Shown here: piece after piece, positions 17,488-26,282 of the stretch
Numbering within the stretch: the first letter of the stretch is position 1
How the letters are laid out: each line of letters begins with the position of its first letter
Origin: Phycisphaerae bacterium
GTDB lineage: Bacteria > Planctomycetota > Phycisphaerae > Phycisphaerales > SM1A02
DNA length: 64,000 nucleotides
NCBI GenBank assembly: GCA_002717655.1
Contig: PBAY01000011.1
Location: forward strand, 41,129-105,128
Reading direction: 5' to 3'
Made by a program: the position numbers and the translations under genes
Notes under the pieces: model-generated
Told to the model about the DNA's origin: nothing
What the model saw: the letters and a program-made list of their open reading frames with translations, nothing else
Databases searched by the model: none

Positions 17488-18392
17488 ACAGGAAGCCGAG
17501 TATCGCCGTCCTCATGGGTGGACCGGATAACGAACATGACGTAAGCATCGTCTCGGGCACCTCGGTTGCCGAAGCGCTTGAAGCAGCTGATTGCGGCCCG
17601 ATCATTCCGCACAAGATTGGTCGAATCAGTCAGGAAGAACTGGGGCAACTGGAAGGCGAGGTCATCTTTCCCGTTCTCCATGGTCCTTGGGGAGAAGGCG
17701 GACCACTGCAGGAGATGCTTGAAGCAGATGGCCGCCCCTTCGTCGGCTGTGGCTCCGCCGCGGCACGTACTGCGATGGACAAACATCGCGCCAAGGAAAT
17801 CGCACGGGAACTGGGAATACCAACACCTGACTGGGAACTGCTTCACCCAGGTCAGACCAGCGAGATGACTCCCCCAGTCGTGGTCAAACCGGTCGCAGAA
17901 GGATCAAGCGTCCAGGTACATGTCACACATACGGCAAGCCAACGCGATGCAGCCATTTCACGGATGTCAAATCACGACATTCTGGTTGAACAGTTCATCG
18001 ATGGCCGGGAACTCACCGTCGGTATCCTCGATGACCAGACGCTTCCGATGATCGAGATCAAACCAGCCAGCGGCCTGTATGACTATGAAGCCAAGTACCA
18101 CCGTGATGACACGGTGTACGAAGTCAATCCAGATCTTCCACTGGAACTGACCTCACAACTGAACCAGTTCTCTCTGGCCTTGAGTCGCGCTCTGGGCATC
18201 CGCCATCTCTGCAGGGTCGACTTTCTGCTCGATGACCTCGGGCCCTGGCTGCTGGAGATCAACACAATGCCCGGATTCACCAGCCATTCACTTCTGCCCA
18301 TGGCAGCCAGTGCCCACGGACTGGAATTGCCGGATTTATGCCGACAACTCGTACAGATGGCTTTTTCAAGCGCTCAGGGCACTGTTCGCTAA
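17484..18392 (+). CDS. ddl: D-alanine--D-alanine ligase
   Basis: Ddl joins two D-Ala molecules using ATP for the end of the peptidoglycan stem peptide. The 302-residue ATP-grasp protein shows G-G-P-D-N-E-H-D-V-S near its start, H-G-P-W-G-E-G-G, the phosphate-binding loop P-V-A-E-G-S-S-V, E-Q-F-I-D-G-R-E-L-T and the metal-binding end L-L-E-I-N-T-M-P-G-F-T-S-H-S. Length and motif order are normal. The ATG at 17484 overlaps the murB stop by ATGA. The ftsQ-like gene starts 38 bases after the stop. The order murC-murB-ddl-ftsQ is that of the classical division and cell wall cluster. Confidence 0.95.
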   Translation: MNRKPSIAVLMGGPDNEHDVSIVSGTSVAEALEAADCGPIIPHKIGRISQEELGQLEGEVIFPVLHGPWGEGGPLQEMLEADGRPFVGCGSAAARTAMDKHRAKEIARELGIPTPDWELLHPGQTSEMTPPVVVKPVAEGSSVQVHVTHTASQRDAAISRMSNHDILVEQFIDGRELTVGILDDQTLPMIEIKPASGLYDYEAKYHRDDTVYEVNPDLPLELTSQLNQFSLALSRALGIRHLCRVDFLLDDLGPWLLEINTMPGFTSHSLLPMAASAHGLELPDLCRQLVQMAFSSAQGTVR

Positions 18393-18430
18393 CGGACTCC
18401 GCCTCTGGATGCCGATGATCTGAAGCAATC

Positions 18431-19303
18431 ATGGCTTCAAAACGAACCAATTCCGACTCTCCCGCCTGGTACCACCGGATCACCGGTGCTGCTGGTGCGA
18501 TCTGGCATGCCTCGGGAACCAAGGGTGGCCGACTCACCTGGACCTGCGGTGGAATCGCTGCTGGAATTCTGGCGCTGGCATTCTTCGTTCCCGTCCTCAG
18601 CCGTCAGGTAGAGACGCCAGTCGATGAAGTTCAGGTGGTCTTTGATCGAGTCCCGCAATGGGCAGGACCAAGCATCGTCGACCATCTGGGGGCACTGGCA
18701 CTGACTCACCTGCAGGGCACCACCCTCTCGCGACCCGATCTGGCCAGCGCCCATCATGCCCTGTTGAACTCCGGCTTCTTTGAGGCAGTCACACAGGTTC
18801 GACGAACCGGTGCCAATCAGGTCACGATCGATGCCGTTCTGGTTGCCCCACTTGCTCAGATTCAGGATAGACACGGCATGGCCATGATCGATGCCAATGG
18901 ACATCTGATGCCCAGAGGTTGTGGCGTATCTGGTGACATTCACATGGTCACCATCGTAAATCCTCGCTACAGCCGACCCGCGCGTCCACGCGAAGTGTGG
19001 AGTGGCGGTGACCTCGCTGCTGCAATCGGTGTGCTGGGACAGATAGCTCATGCACCCTGGATTGATCAGGTCAAGGACATCAATCTCTCCCGCTATGCCG
19101 CAAGCGGTGATCTGGTTCTGATCACGGACAACGGAAGTCGCATCGTCTGGGGCTCGGCACCAGGCAGCGAGAAAGCCATGGAGTCACTGCTGGATCGAAA
19201 GATCAAGCGACTGGATCAACTCCATCGGATTTCCGGGCGGATCGACCAGTACCACACCGGTGAAATAGACATCACCGATGCTTCTGTCGTCGTGAAACGA
19301 TGA
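18431..19303 (+). CDS. FtsQ/DivIB-like cell division membrane protein
   Basis: The 290-residue protein has a cytoplasmic N-terminus of about 35 residues, one transmembrane helix (about 37-58) and an extracytoplasmic part. The latter starts with a POTRA-like block (V-D-E-V-Q-V-V-F, then D-L-A-S-A-H-H-A-L-L-N-S-G-F-F) and goes on with H-G-M-A-M-I-D-A-N-G, matching the A-x-I-D-x-x-G region of FtsQ. The call rests on this layout and on its position straight after ddl; overall similarity is weak, so it is inference. In well-studied bacteria FtsQ joins the divisome between FtsB/FtsL and FtsW/FtsI. Its stop overlaps the next gene by ATGA. No ftsA or ftsZ follows. Confidence 0.6.
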   Translation: MASKRTNSDSPAWYHRITGAAGAIWHASGTKGGRLTWTCGGIAAGILALAFFVPVLSRQVETPVDEVQVVFDRVPQWAGPSIVDHLGALALTHLQGTTLSRPDLASAHHALLNSGFFEAVTQVRRTGANQVTIDAVLVAPLAQIQDRHGMAMIDANGHLMPRGCGVSGDIHMVTIVNPRYSRPARPREVWSGGDLAAAIGVLGQIAHAPWIDQVKDINLSRYAASGDLVLITDNGSRIVWGSAPGSEKAMESLLDRKIKRLDQLHRISGRIDQYHTGEIDITDASVVVKR

Positions 19304-20016
19304 CCAGCACTACACCACCTGAACCAATCGAAAGCCCGGCGGAACAACGACGAAAATTGATTCTGGCCCATCGGCTGTTGATCTTCAGTGGATCAAGCTG
19401 GTTGCTGATTTCCTGGCTGCTGGTCATCGGTCTGCGACGACCTCTGCTTCCGACCATTGATACATGGCTTCCCGGGGTGCGGCTCATGATGAGCATGGCC
19501 GCTGTTGGGCTTGTGATCATCTGGCCCATGGCAGCGATGACGACGACACGTTCGATTTCGCCCGGCCGAACACTGCGTGAATCCATCGTACTGCTGGGAC
19601 TCGCTCAGTTGATCGTCTGGCCTGCAGGACTGGTCACACCCTGGAACATGTCCCGACTGATTCTTCTGGCCTGTGTCCTGACCGGCTGGGGGCTGCTGGC
19701 TGCAGGACTCGCAGCCTGGGGTCGAGCACGTCCACGAGCTGTCTGCCGAACTTCAATCATGGGGATCTGCCTCATCATGATGCTGATGGCACCGGCCCTT
19801 CTTCTGATCAGCGACACCATGAACTGGCCCGTGGCGTGGAGTCCGTTGACGAACATCTGGAATCTGGCAGGAGGCGGAATCGATCCTCCTGACCAGTCCG
19901 AATGGGTCAATGCTGCAATTCTCTGGGCAGCCGCCATCGCCAGCTGCCTGTTTGCACTGGTTACCAGACCTGAAAGTTGCCAAGCTCACGCTGGCACGCG
20001 AAGATTGAGTCCGTGA
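19300..20016 (+). CDS. Polytopic membrane protein of unknown function
   Basis: I do not recognise a family. The 238-residue product has about six hydrophobic segments (roughly 25-47, 60-80, 95-115, 118-140, 150-172 and 205-222) and a short charged N-terminus. There is no visible catalytic motif. It overlaps the ftsQ-like gene by ATGA and the cardiolipin synthase gene by GTGA, so it is translated as part of the wall and membrane cluster; this placement, where ftsA would be in other bacteria, is the main clue to its role. A part in envelope growth or lipid handling is a guess only. Confidence 0.7.
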   Translation: MTSTTPPEPIESPAEQRRKLILAHRLLIFSGSSWLLISWLLVIGLRRPLLPTIDTWLPGVRLMMSMAAVGLVIIWPMAAMTTTRSISPGRTLRESIVLLGLAQLIVWPAGLVTPWNMSRLILLACVLTGWGLLAAGLAAWGRARPRAVCRTSIMGICLIMMLMAPALLLISDTMNWPVAWSPLTNIWNLAGGGIDPPDQSEWVNAAILWAAAIASCLFALVTRPESCQAHAGTRRLSP

Positions 20017-21449
20017 CTCATCTGATCATCGTACTGACGCTGATTGCACTGGACATCGTGATCTTCACGCTGTTGATGGCTCACATTCTCCTGCGAAGAA
20101 ACGGATCAAGCGAAACACGACTTGCCTGGATCGTGTTCATCATTCTTGTTCCCTATATCGGCGCCCTGTTGTACCTGCTCGTGGGAGGCGCCCACTTCAG
20201 CATTCGCAGGAAACATTGCGACATTCTGGAAATGCCCGGAATCGAACGACCGGATCTTGCAGATCTGCCAGGCATGGATATCAATACCCCCGAACCGTAT
20301 CGACGCGTCTTCACGCTTGCAGAGAACCTCTGCCCATCCGATGCACTGGGCGGCCATGCCCTTGAACTCAAGACGAATTCCGATTCTTTTCTTGAACCAC
20401 TCTGCAGAGACATCGAACAAGCCACCAGACACGTGCATCTGCTGACCTATATCTATCTGACTGATCAAGCTGGGCAACGGGTAGCCGATGCCCTCCGAGC
20501 AGCTGCCAAACGTGGTGTCAAGTGCCGGGTGCTGGTTGATTCACTTGGATCAAAGGCCTTCCTCAAATCACAACTGCGTGAAGACATGATGGCCGAAGGC
20601 GTAAGAGTGGTCGAAGCCCTTCCAGCACGGCTGCTGCGCATTGCCCGGACACGTCTGGACCTGCGTAATCACCGAAAGATCGTGGTGATCGACAATTCCA
20701 TCGGGTACCTCGGCAGTCAGAACATCGCTGATCCGTCCTTTGCACCCAAAGCCAAATATGCCCCATGGGTCGACTGCATGGTCCGCATGAAAGGACCTGC
20801 AGTTCATGATCTGCAGGAGCTGTTTCTGTCGGACTGGTATATGGATACCGTGGAACTTGAACAGGAACTCATCGAGGAAGTTCCACACGTCGAACCTGAT
20901 GGCGCTGAAGTTCAGGTGATCGGCTCTGGACCGGATCTACCAAGTGAGATCCTCTCGATGGTGATCCAGACCTGCTTCCATGTTGCCTCTGAGGAAATCA
21001 TTCTCACCACTCCCTACTTCGTGCCTGATATCGCCATGGAAACCGCGATGCTTGCAGCAGCCAGACGAGGCGTTGACACAACCCTCATCCTTCCGAAGAA
21101 CAATGATTCAAAGCTTGTCGCATTGGCAAGCCGAAGCCACTATGAAAGACTGCTTGAAGCAGGTATCAAGATTCACCATTACACCTCAGGGCTGCTGCAC
21201 GCCAAGACGCTCACCGTTGATCGGCAGTTGTTTCTCGTCGGCTCTGCCAATCTGGATCGACGAAGCCTGGAACTGAACTTCGAAGTGAATCTGCTTGGCT
21301 GGAAACCTGACTTTGCCGGGCAACTTCGCCTGCTTCAGAAGTCCTATCTGAACGAGTCGGAACGGGTAAGCGACACGCAATGGCTTCAGGCCCGCTGGCC
21401 GAAGCGTCTGGCGCGAAATGCCGCTGGGATGCTGAGCCCCCTTCTCTGA
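20013..21449 (+). CDS. cls: Cardiolipin synthase (phospholipase D family)
   Basis: The 478-residue protein has two N-terminal transmembrane helices (about 3-25 and 37-57) and two HKD motifs: H-R-K-I-V-V-I-D with G-S-Q-N-I-A-D (near 220) and H-A-K-T-L-T-V-D with G-S-A-N-L-D-R-R-S (near 395). These are the active sites that condense two phosphatidylglycerols into cardiolipin. Size and layout match ClsA-type enzymes. The start is GTG at 20013, which forms a GTGA overlap with the stop of the membrane protein gene; an upstream TTG in the same frame is unlikely. Placement at the end of a wall-synthesis operon suggests co-expression with envelope growth. The Y-Y-F-V-P-D block before the second motif is typical. 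Confidence 0.92.
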   Translation: MTHLIIVLTLIALDIVIFTLLMAHILLRRNGSSETRLAWIVFIILVPYIGALLYLLVGGAHFSIRRKHCDILEMPGIERPDLADLPGMDINTPEPYRRVFTLAENLCPSDALGGHALELKTNSDSFLEPLCRDIEQATRHVHLLTYIYLTDQAGQRVADALRAAAKRGVKCRVLVDSLGSKAFLKSQLREDMMAEGVRVVEALPARLLRIARTRLDLRNHRKIVVIDNSIGYLGSQNIADPSFAPKAKYAPWVDCMVRMKGPAVHDLQELFLSDWYMDTVELEQELIEEVPHVEPDGAEVQVIGSGPDLPSEILSMVIQTCFHVASEEIILTTPYFVPDIAMETAMLAAARRGVDTTLILPKNNDSKLVALASRSHYERLLEAGIKIHHYTSGLLHAKTLTVDRQLFLVGSANLDRRSLELNFEVNLLGWKPDFAGQLRLLQKSYLNESERVSDTQWLQARWPKRLARNAAGMLSPLL

Positions 21450-21557
21450 GATTTCCATTCTTCTGGAATACCCCTCAAAGAAGCCCAGATTGCCCATCTT
21501 CACATCAAGGCTCACTCACGTGCTGAAAAACAGCCTTCCCCAGTCTGTCCACATCGC

Positions 21558-21585
21558 TTGCCTGATGTAAGCCCCTTTATATACT
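21558..21585 (+). promoter_or_regulatory. Sigma-70-like promoter
   Basis: TTGCCT at 21558-21563 and TATACT at 21580-21585 are 16 bases apart and match the -35 and -10 boxes well. Transcription would start near 21592, inside the longest frame of the next gene, which argues for the ATG at 21662. Confidence 0.4.
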
Positions 21586-21661
21586 GGGTTTGAGGAAGCT
21601 TCTTAGCATTGGCTCCCATTCAAAAAGCGAGCAAGCGATCGACATCAAGACCACCAAATCG

Positions 21662-22381
21662 ATGCTGTTGGCTGCCTTGGCACTTCAAACAATGGCCCAG
21701 ACCATGGCCATCGCTGAGACTGCCAGGCTGACCTCCATGTTCGGCACCGAGGTCAATATCGCCTCTGGTGAGTTTGCAGAGATCCTGAATTCACCTGGAA
21801 AGGTCTTCTCCGCTGAAGACATGGCTCATGTTGATTCAACACTTCAGGCTCAGGGACTCACGACGAGCGGACATATCTCGATCATGCTTGCTGAAACAGG
21901 CGCAGGCCTGTCACTCATCACGCTGATGGACGGTGTCGATACACCTACGCCACCTGGCGAAGAGACCAGAGTCGGTATGACCAGTTTCGTGCCCACCACT
22001 TCCACCTGGCAATACAACATCGATGCCGGCGGCACCTTTGATTCATTCCCCATCGGGGATCAAGTTGTTCTGAGCGGTGCATTCCTGTGGGATTCTGGCG
22101 TCAACAACGAAGTGTTCGCGATTTCAAATCTTGCGGATCTGGATGTGGGCACCCTTGTGTTGAACAGCATTCTCTCTGGTGGACTGACGCCGAACCAGAC
22201 GATTCAGATCCTGACCAGTAATGCCGGCAACTGGTCGGTGGCCGCCACCTTCGACTTTGAAGCAACCAAGGACAATAAGACCTTGATGCAGTATTTCGAC
22301 TTTGAAATCACAGCGATTCCTGCACCGGCAACCTTGTGCATGCTGGCACTTGCGGGAACCGGCCGTCGAAGACGCCGATGA
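21662..22381 (+). CDS. Secreted protein with PEP-CTERM-like C-terminal sorting tail
   Basis: The 239-residue product starts with a hydrophobic signal-like stretch (M-L-L-A-A-L-A-L, ending near A-I-A-E-T-A). The central domain is acidic, Gly/Thr-rich and unrecognised. The C-terminus reads I-P-A-P-A-T, then a short hydrophobic helix with one Cys, then five basic residues, the layout of PEP-CTERM or related anchors removed by exosortase-like enzymes. The start is doubtful: the frame is open back to a TTG at 21590, which would add basic residues before the signal, but the promoter seen at 21558-21585 would start the RNA inside that extension. It faces the dockerin gene at 22399 tail to tail with 17 bases between stops. 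Confidence 0.68.
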   Translation: MLLAALALQTMAQTMAIAETARLTSMFGTEVNIASGEFAEILNSPGKVFSAEDMAHVDSTLQAQGLTTSGHISIMLAETGAGLSLITLMDGVDTPTPPGEETRVGMTSFVPTTSTWQYNIDAGGTFDSFPIGDQVVLSGAFLWDSGVNNEVFAISNLADLDVGTLVLNSILSGGLTPNQTIQILTSNAGNWSVAATFDFEATKDNKTLMQYFDFEITAIPAPATLCMLALAGTGRRRRR

Positions 22382-22398
22382 TCAATCACTTCTGAAGA

Positions 22399-23895
22399 TC
22401 AGCAATCACCCCAGCTGTTGATGATCGCCAGCACGTCATTGACATCGCAATCACCATCACCGTCTACATCGCCCTGCCCATTGGACTGCCCGTAACTGGA
22501 AAGAACTTCCAGAATGTCATCGACATTGACGGATCCATCCTGATTCAGATCACCCTCGCAGTCATCAACCGGATTGCAGGCGTCGGCATCATCACAGGTT
22601 GATCCACCACCACCCCAGGCGCCACCAAATGCATTACAGGTAGCTTCGGTGAGGTTGAAGCAGTCACCTGAATCCGTGCAGCACCAACCCTCTGGTTCAG
22701 GACACTCAACCGTGGCGCAACTGGTTCCATCACCCTGGAAGAGGCCCTCGAAGGCTGCACACGACTCAGGCGTTGCATCAGGAACACACGTGCCGTCAAG
22801 CAGGCAGCAGGCGCCGACGGGGAAGCAGTTGATCTCATCGCAGAGTTGCCCAACCAGCCAGGTTCCTCCGAACGCCTCACATGTCGCTTCTTCGGAATCC
22901 ACACAGGTCTGGGTTGACTGCACACAACACGCACCGGTTGGTTCAGGACAGAGATCCACGTCGCAGATGGAACCATCACCCTGATACGTGCCATCGATCG
23001 TGGCGCATTGCGCCGCAGTTGCATCGATGCATGAACCATCAAGCTTGCAACAGGCCCCAAGCGCTGCACCACAGTCGAAGGGCGTCACGCTGGCACGCAT
23101 GACCCAGTCGCCGCTGGGTCGGCAGATGCTCGGCAACTGCTGGAAGTTCAGCCAACCCTCACCGCAGATGCAGAAGGCACCTGGAACAAGATCAAGCCAG
23201 TTCCCCGCAGGCACATCAAGTCCGCTGACATCCGTAGACGGAAATGCATTCTGATTGGAAGGCGGTGCCGAGATGCAGGGGTTGCCTGGTGTGTGATGCG
23301 AATCGATCCGGAAGGCTACCGTAACCGTCTGGGTGCCATCATCATCGATGAAGATCTGCTGCGGATCATCGGGAGCAATACTGAACTGGATGATCGTTCC
23401 GGTCGTGCCAGGAGGCATCTCCAGATGCGGCAGCAGCACACCATCTGATGAATACTCCGCAACGAGAGATCCAGAAGCAGGAGTTCCGGAATAGACCAGG
23501 ATGGACCACTCGGTCGTGGTTGACACGATGGCCGCGGAGGTTGCAAAGAGAATCTCCGCCACATCAAGGCGAACTGGAAAGGCTGCAGCTGGAAGGGTGA
23601 ATGAAATACCAGCACTTTCACCTTCCTCGAATCCGGCCTGAAGCACATATTCGCCTGGTCCGAAATTCGAATCCGTATGAGCGAACAGCTCGGAGGGACA
23701 TCCACCCCGGGAGGCTTGCGCCTTGTGTGTTGATCCCTGAATACCGGCCTGACTTGGGCGATGCACGACACGAAGAACATCCACCTGCTGGAGTTGCGCT
23801 TCGATCGGCTCAAGGCGGGTATCGGCATGGCCCAAGCCGGTACAGGCCAGTACAGCCATCACGATCCATGGCATGCGCTTCCTTGATTGGAACAT
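22399..23895 (-). CDS. Secreted protein with four Cys-rich repeats and dockerin
   Basis: The 498-residue product has a signal peptide (to about residue 24), a beta-rich domain of about 240 residues without a recognised family, then four tandem repeats of about 35-40 residues. Three start with G-A-C-C and the last with W-C-C; each continues C, C, G-G/G-x-W/Y-x-G, C, so each has five or six Cys likely to form disulfides. The dockerin pair at the end (D-L-N-Q-D-G-S-V-N and D-V-D-G-D-G-D-C-D) finishes W-G-D-C. AAGGAG six bases before the ATG supports the start. The repeats also occur in the genes at 5083-6648 (one copy) and 62399 onward (at least two), so they look like a mobile module. No enzyme motif is seen. 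Confidence 0.83.
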   Translation of the reverse strand: MFQSRKRMPWIVMAVLACTGLGHADTRLEPIEAQLQQVDVLRVVHRPSQAGIQGSTHKAQASRGGCPSELFAHTDSNFGPGEYVLQAGFEEGESAGISFTLPAAAFPVRLDVAEILFATSAAIVSTTTEWSILVYSGTPASGSLVAEYSSDGVLLPHLEMPPGTTGTIIQFSIAPDDPQQIFIDDDGTQTVTVAFRIDSHHTPGNPCISAPPSNQNAFPSTDVSGLDVPAGNWLDLVPGAFCICGEGWLNFQQLPSICRPSGDWVMRASVTPFDCGAALGACCKLDGSCIDATAAQCATIDGTYQGDGSICDVDLCPEPTGACCVQSTQTCVDSEEATCEAFGGTWLVGQLCDEINCFPVGACCLLDGTCVPDATPESCAAFEGLFQGDGTSCATVECPEPEGWCCTDSGDCFNLTEATCNAFGGAWGGGGSTCDDADACNPVDDCEGDLNQDGSVNVDDILEVLSSYGQSNGQGDVDGDGDCDVNDVLAIINSWGDC

Positions 23896-23970
23896 CGAGT
23901 TCTCCTTGAACCAGTATCCGCAGAAATCCCGCAGGGATACTCACTAATCATGCCTGAACCGTGCTCAAAG

Positions 23971-25302
23971 TCAATCAGCAAGTGGAAGGGCTGAAGCAGC
24001 GGTCGCCTCAGTCGTGTCTGACACGGGGTCACGCAGAAAAAAAGCGATCATCGCACCCATAATCAGGCAGACCGGCAGGATCACGAAGGCGGTCCTGAAA
24101 TCCGAGGCATCAAGCGATGACTGGGATGCACCTTGTTTCAGATCATCATCCAGCAGCATCCCCACCACCCATTGGCCGACTCCAGCCAGGATCATCTGCA
24201 TGAAGTTGACGAAGGTCATCGCAGTACCGCGACTGTGATGTGGATTGTGTTCCATGGCCAGTGGAAAGGCGACCACGATGGCGCCGGCACTGGCGCCAAG
24301 AAGAAGCAGCAGGACATAGACCAGCCAGTCTGCTGAGGAAGGCATGATCAGAAGTGCCGAGGAACACACCAAGGCAAGCAGTGTTCCGATCTTCAGGTAG
24401 ATCGCGCGTCGACCCGTCGAATCCGAAAGCCAACCGATGATCGGCCCTGCGATGGCAAGACCGATGAACATCAACGACACGACCGGCCCGGCGTCATCCT
24501 CGGAGAACCCCATGACAACCTGCAGGTAACGGTCACCCCACAACGCCGCGAACGTGCCGATCGGAAGATAGACCAACGCCGTGACGATTCCGAGCATCCA
24601 GGTCTGCCTGCTCCGAAGCACACAACGATATCCAGACAGAAGCCCGGAACCATGTTCCAGACGAGCCTCCTTCACACGCTGGACATGACTCTCTGGACTG
24701 CGTGGAATCAGAAGCGCCATCAACAGTGCCATCACGACTGCCGATCCAGCGAAGATGTTGAAGGCCTCTCTCCAGGTCACGGATTCCAAAAGCACACTGA
24801 GGAAGGCTTCGGCCGTCACCGCTCCAAGCATGCCCAATGCCGCCGTGACACCGGACAGCAAGGCGATCCTTCGACCCGGGAACCAGATCGAGGCGACGTA
24901 GACCGTGCCTACATAGGCGAATGCTGATCCGAATCCCATCAGGAATCGGCCATAACCCAGACCTTCGACACTTGAAGCCGCGGCAAACAGCACACACCCG
25001 CCGCCGCACACCAGCGAAGCGATCGCCAATGGACGACGCCCACCCATACGATCCAGCAGGACACCGACCACCAGTTGCATCGGCGCATAGGCGTAGTAGT
25101 ACAGACTCATGTTGAGACCGATGTCGCCAGGGGTCGCATTGAAATCCTTCTGCAGATCGCCTTCGATGACACCAGGTGCCACACGAATGAGAAACTCGTA
25201 CAGAAAAAACAGTGCCGGCATCGACCAGGCCACCCAGGCCTTGAACCTGCCACCTGGATAGGTGGAGTGTGAATCAACGAGGGTGGACGCTGGAGCAGAC
25301 AT
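23971..25302 (-). CDS. Major facilitator superfamily transporter
   Basis: The 443-residue protein has twelve predicted transmembrane segments and the MFS loop motif L-L-D-R-M-G-G-R-R between segments 2 and 3, with a second copy W-L-S-D-S-T-G-R-R between 8 and 9. It shares P-A-L-F-F-L-Y-E-F, Y-Y-Y-A-Y-A-P and R-F-L-M-G-F-G-S-A-F-A-Y blocks with the transporter at 60401-61693, so the two are paralogues. The substrate cannot be read; the Y-Y-Y-A-Y-A-P block occurs in proton-driven transporters of amino acid or metabolite type, which is only a hint. The ATG at 25302 follows a GTG that could also serve. It is divergent from the ATP-grasp gene with 77 bases between starts. Confidence 0.88.
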   Translation of the reverse strand: MSAPASTLVDSHSTYPGGRFKAWVAWSMPALFFLYEFLIRVAPGVIEGDLQKDFNATPGDIGLNMSLYYYAYAPMQLVVGVLLDRMGGRRPLAIASLVCGGGCVLFAAASSVEGLGYGRFLMGFGSAFAYVGTVYVASIWFPGRRIALLSGVTAALGMLGAVTAEAFLSVLLESVTWREAFNIFAGSAVVMALLMALLIPRSPESHVQRVKEARLEHGSGLLSGYRCVLRSRQTWMLGIVTALVYLPIGTFAALWGDRYLQVVMGFSEDDAGPVVSLMFIGLAIAGPIIGWLSDSTGRRAIYLKIGTLLALVCSSALLIMPSSADWLVYVLLLLLGASAGAIVVAFPLAMEHNPHHSRGTAMTFVNFMQMILAGVGQWVVGMLLDDDLKQGASQSSLDASDFRTAFVILPVCLIMGAMIAFFLRDPVSDTTEATAASALPLAD

Positions 25303-25379
25303 CACTCAAGAGTGTAACCCTGAAGAGATGATCCAGTGATCCATCGAGCAGATCCATCAGGGCAGTACCATGTCGACTT

Positions 25380-26282
25380 ATGAGAATTGCGCTGGCTACC
25401 TGCACCTCACTGCCCGACTGGGAAGTGGATGACCAACCCCTCCATGAGGCACTGCAGCAACATGGGGTCGAAGTGGAACATCCAGTCTGGAATGACAAGT
25501 CAATCGACTGGTCGTCCTTCGACGCCTGCGTCATACGAACCACCTGGGACTACACCGACCAACGAGATGAATTCGTCCAATGGGCCCGGATGGCTGCATC
25601 GCATACCTGCCTGTACAACCCCGCTGCAACCATCGAATGGAATACCTGCAAGTCGTATCTCAAGGATCTTGCCGAGTGCGGCATCGCCACGATTCCCACC
25701 TGCTGGCTCGAAGCCGGAAGTTCACCTGATCTTGCTGAACTCATGATGGCACAAGGCTGGACCCGTGGTTTCCTGAAACCACGAATCGGCGCCACCGCAC
25801 GCGGCACCTGTCGGTTCAACATTGAGGATCACTCGCTTGAAGAAGCCATGAGCCATCTGGACACGATGCTCTCCAGTGAGCACATGATGCTGCAGCCTTA
25901 TCTCGATTCGGTTGAATCACTGGGCGAATGGTCGGCCATCGTGATCGATGAAGAACTGACACATGCTGTCCGCAAGATCCCCAGACCCGGCGACTATCGG
26001 GTGCAGGATGACTTCGGTGCAACGGATGAAACCCATACGCCAACTCCGGATGAACTCGCAATGGTGCATGAAACCATCAAGGTGCTTCATGCTCATCCAG
26101 AATGGACCGGACACGGCCAGGCCCCTCTGCTCTATGCGCGTCTTGACTATCTGAAGATGGATGGACGATCACTTCTGAATGAAGTGGAACTGGTGGAACC
26201 ATCTCTCTTCTTCCGTCATGCGCCCGACTCGGCCGTTGCATTCGCCCGGGCCATCGTGTCACGTTGCAGGGCTCAGTCCTGA
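25380..26282 (+). CDS. ATP-grasp domain protein (RimK/DcsG-like)
   Basis: The 300-residue protein has an N-terminal pre-ATP-grasp segment (I-R-T-T-W-D-Y near 52-58), a central ATP-grasp fold with F-L-K-P-R-I-G-A-T-A-R-G-T as the nucleotide loop, L-Q-P-Y-L-D-S-V as hinge and the end N-E-V-E-L-V-E-P-S-L-F-F that carries metal-binding Glu residues. This matches small ATP-grasp ligases related to glutathione synthetase and DcsG, which join a carboxylate to an amine or thiol. The substrate is unknown. It overlaps the Ppx/GppA gene by ten bases at the 3' end in convergent order, and is divergent from the MFS gene. No signal peptide is present. A link to the divergent transporter is possible but not shown. 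Confidence 0.82.
   Translation: MRIALATCTSLPDWEVDDQPLHEALQQHGVEVEHPVWNDKSIDWSSFDACVIRTTWDYTDQRDEFVQWARMAASHTCLYNPAATIEWNTCKSYLKDLAECGIATIPTCWLEAGSSPDLAELMMAQGWTRGFLKPRIGATARGTCRFNIEDHSLEEAMSHLDTMLSSEHMMLQPYLDSVESLGEWSAIVIDEELTHAVRKIPRPGDYRVQDDFGATDETHTPTPDELAMVHETIKVLHAHPEWTGHGQAPLLYARLDYLKMDGRSLLNEVELVEPSLFFRHAPDSAVAFARAIVSRCRAQS

Noticed and set aside
19994..20011. Sigma-54 promoter candidate (TGGCACG followed by TTGAG)
   Set aside because: The spacing between the two blocks is two bases too long and the second block lacks the GC pair; it lies inside a coding region.
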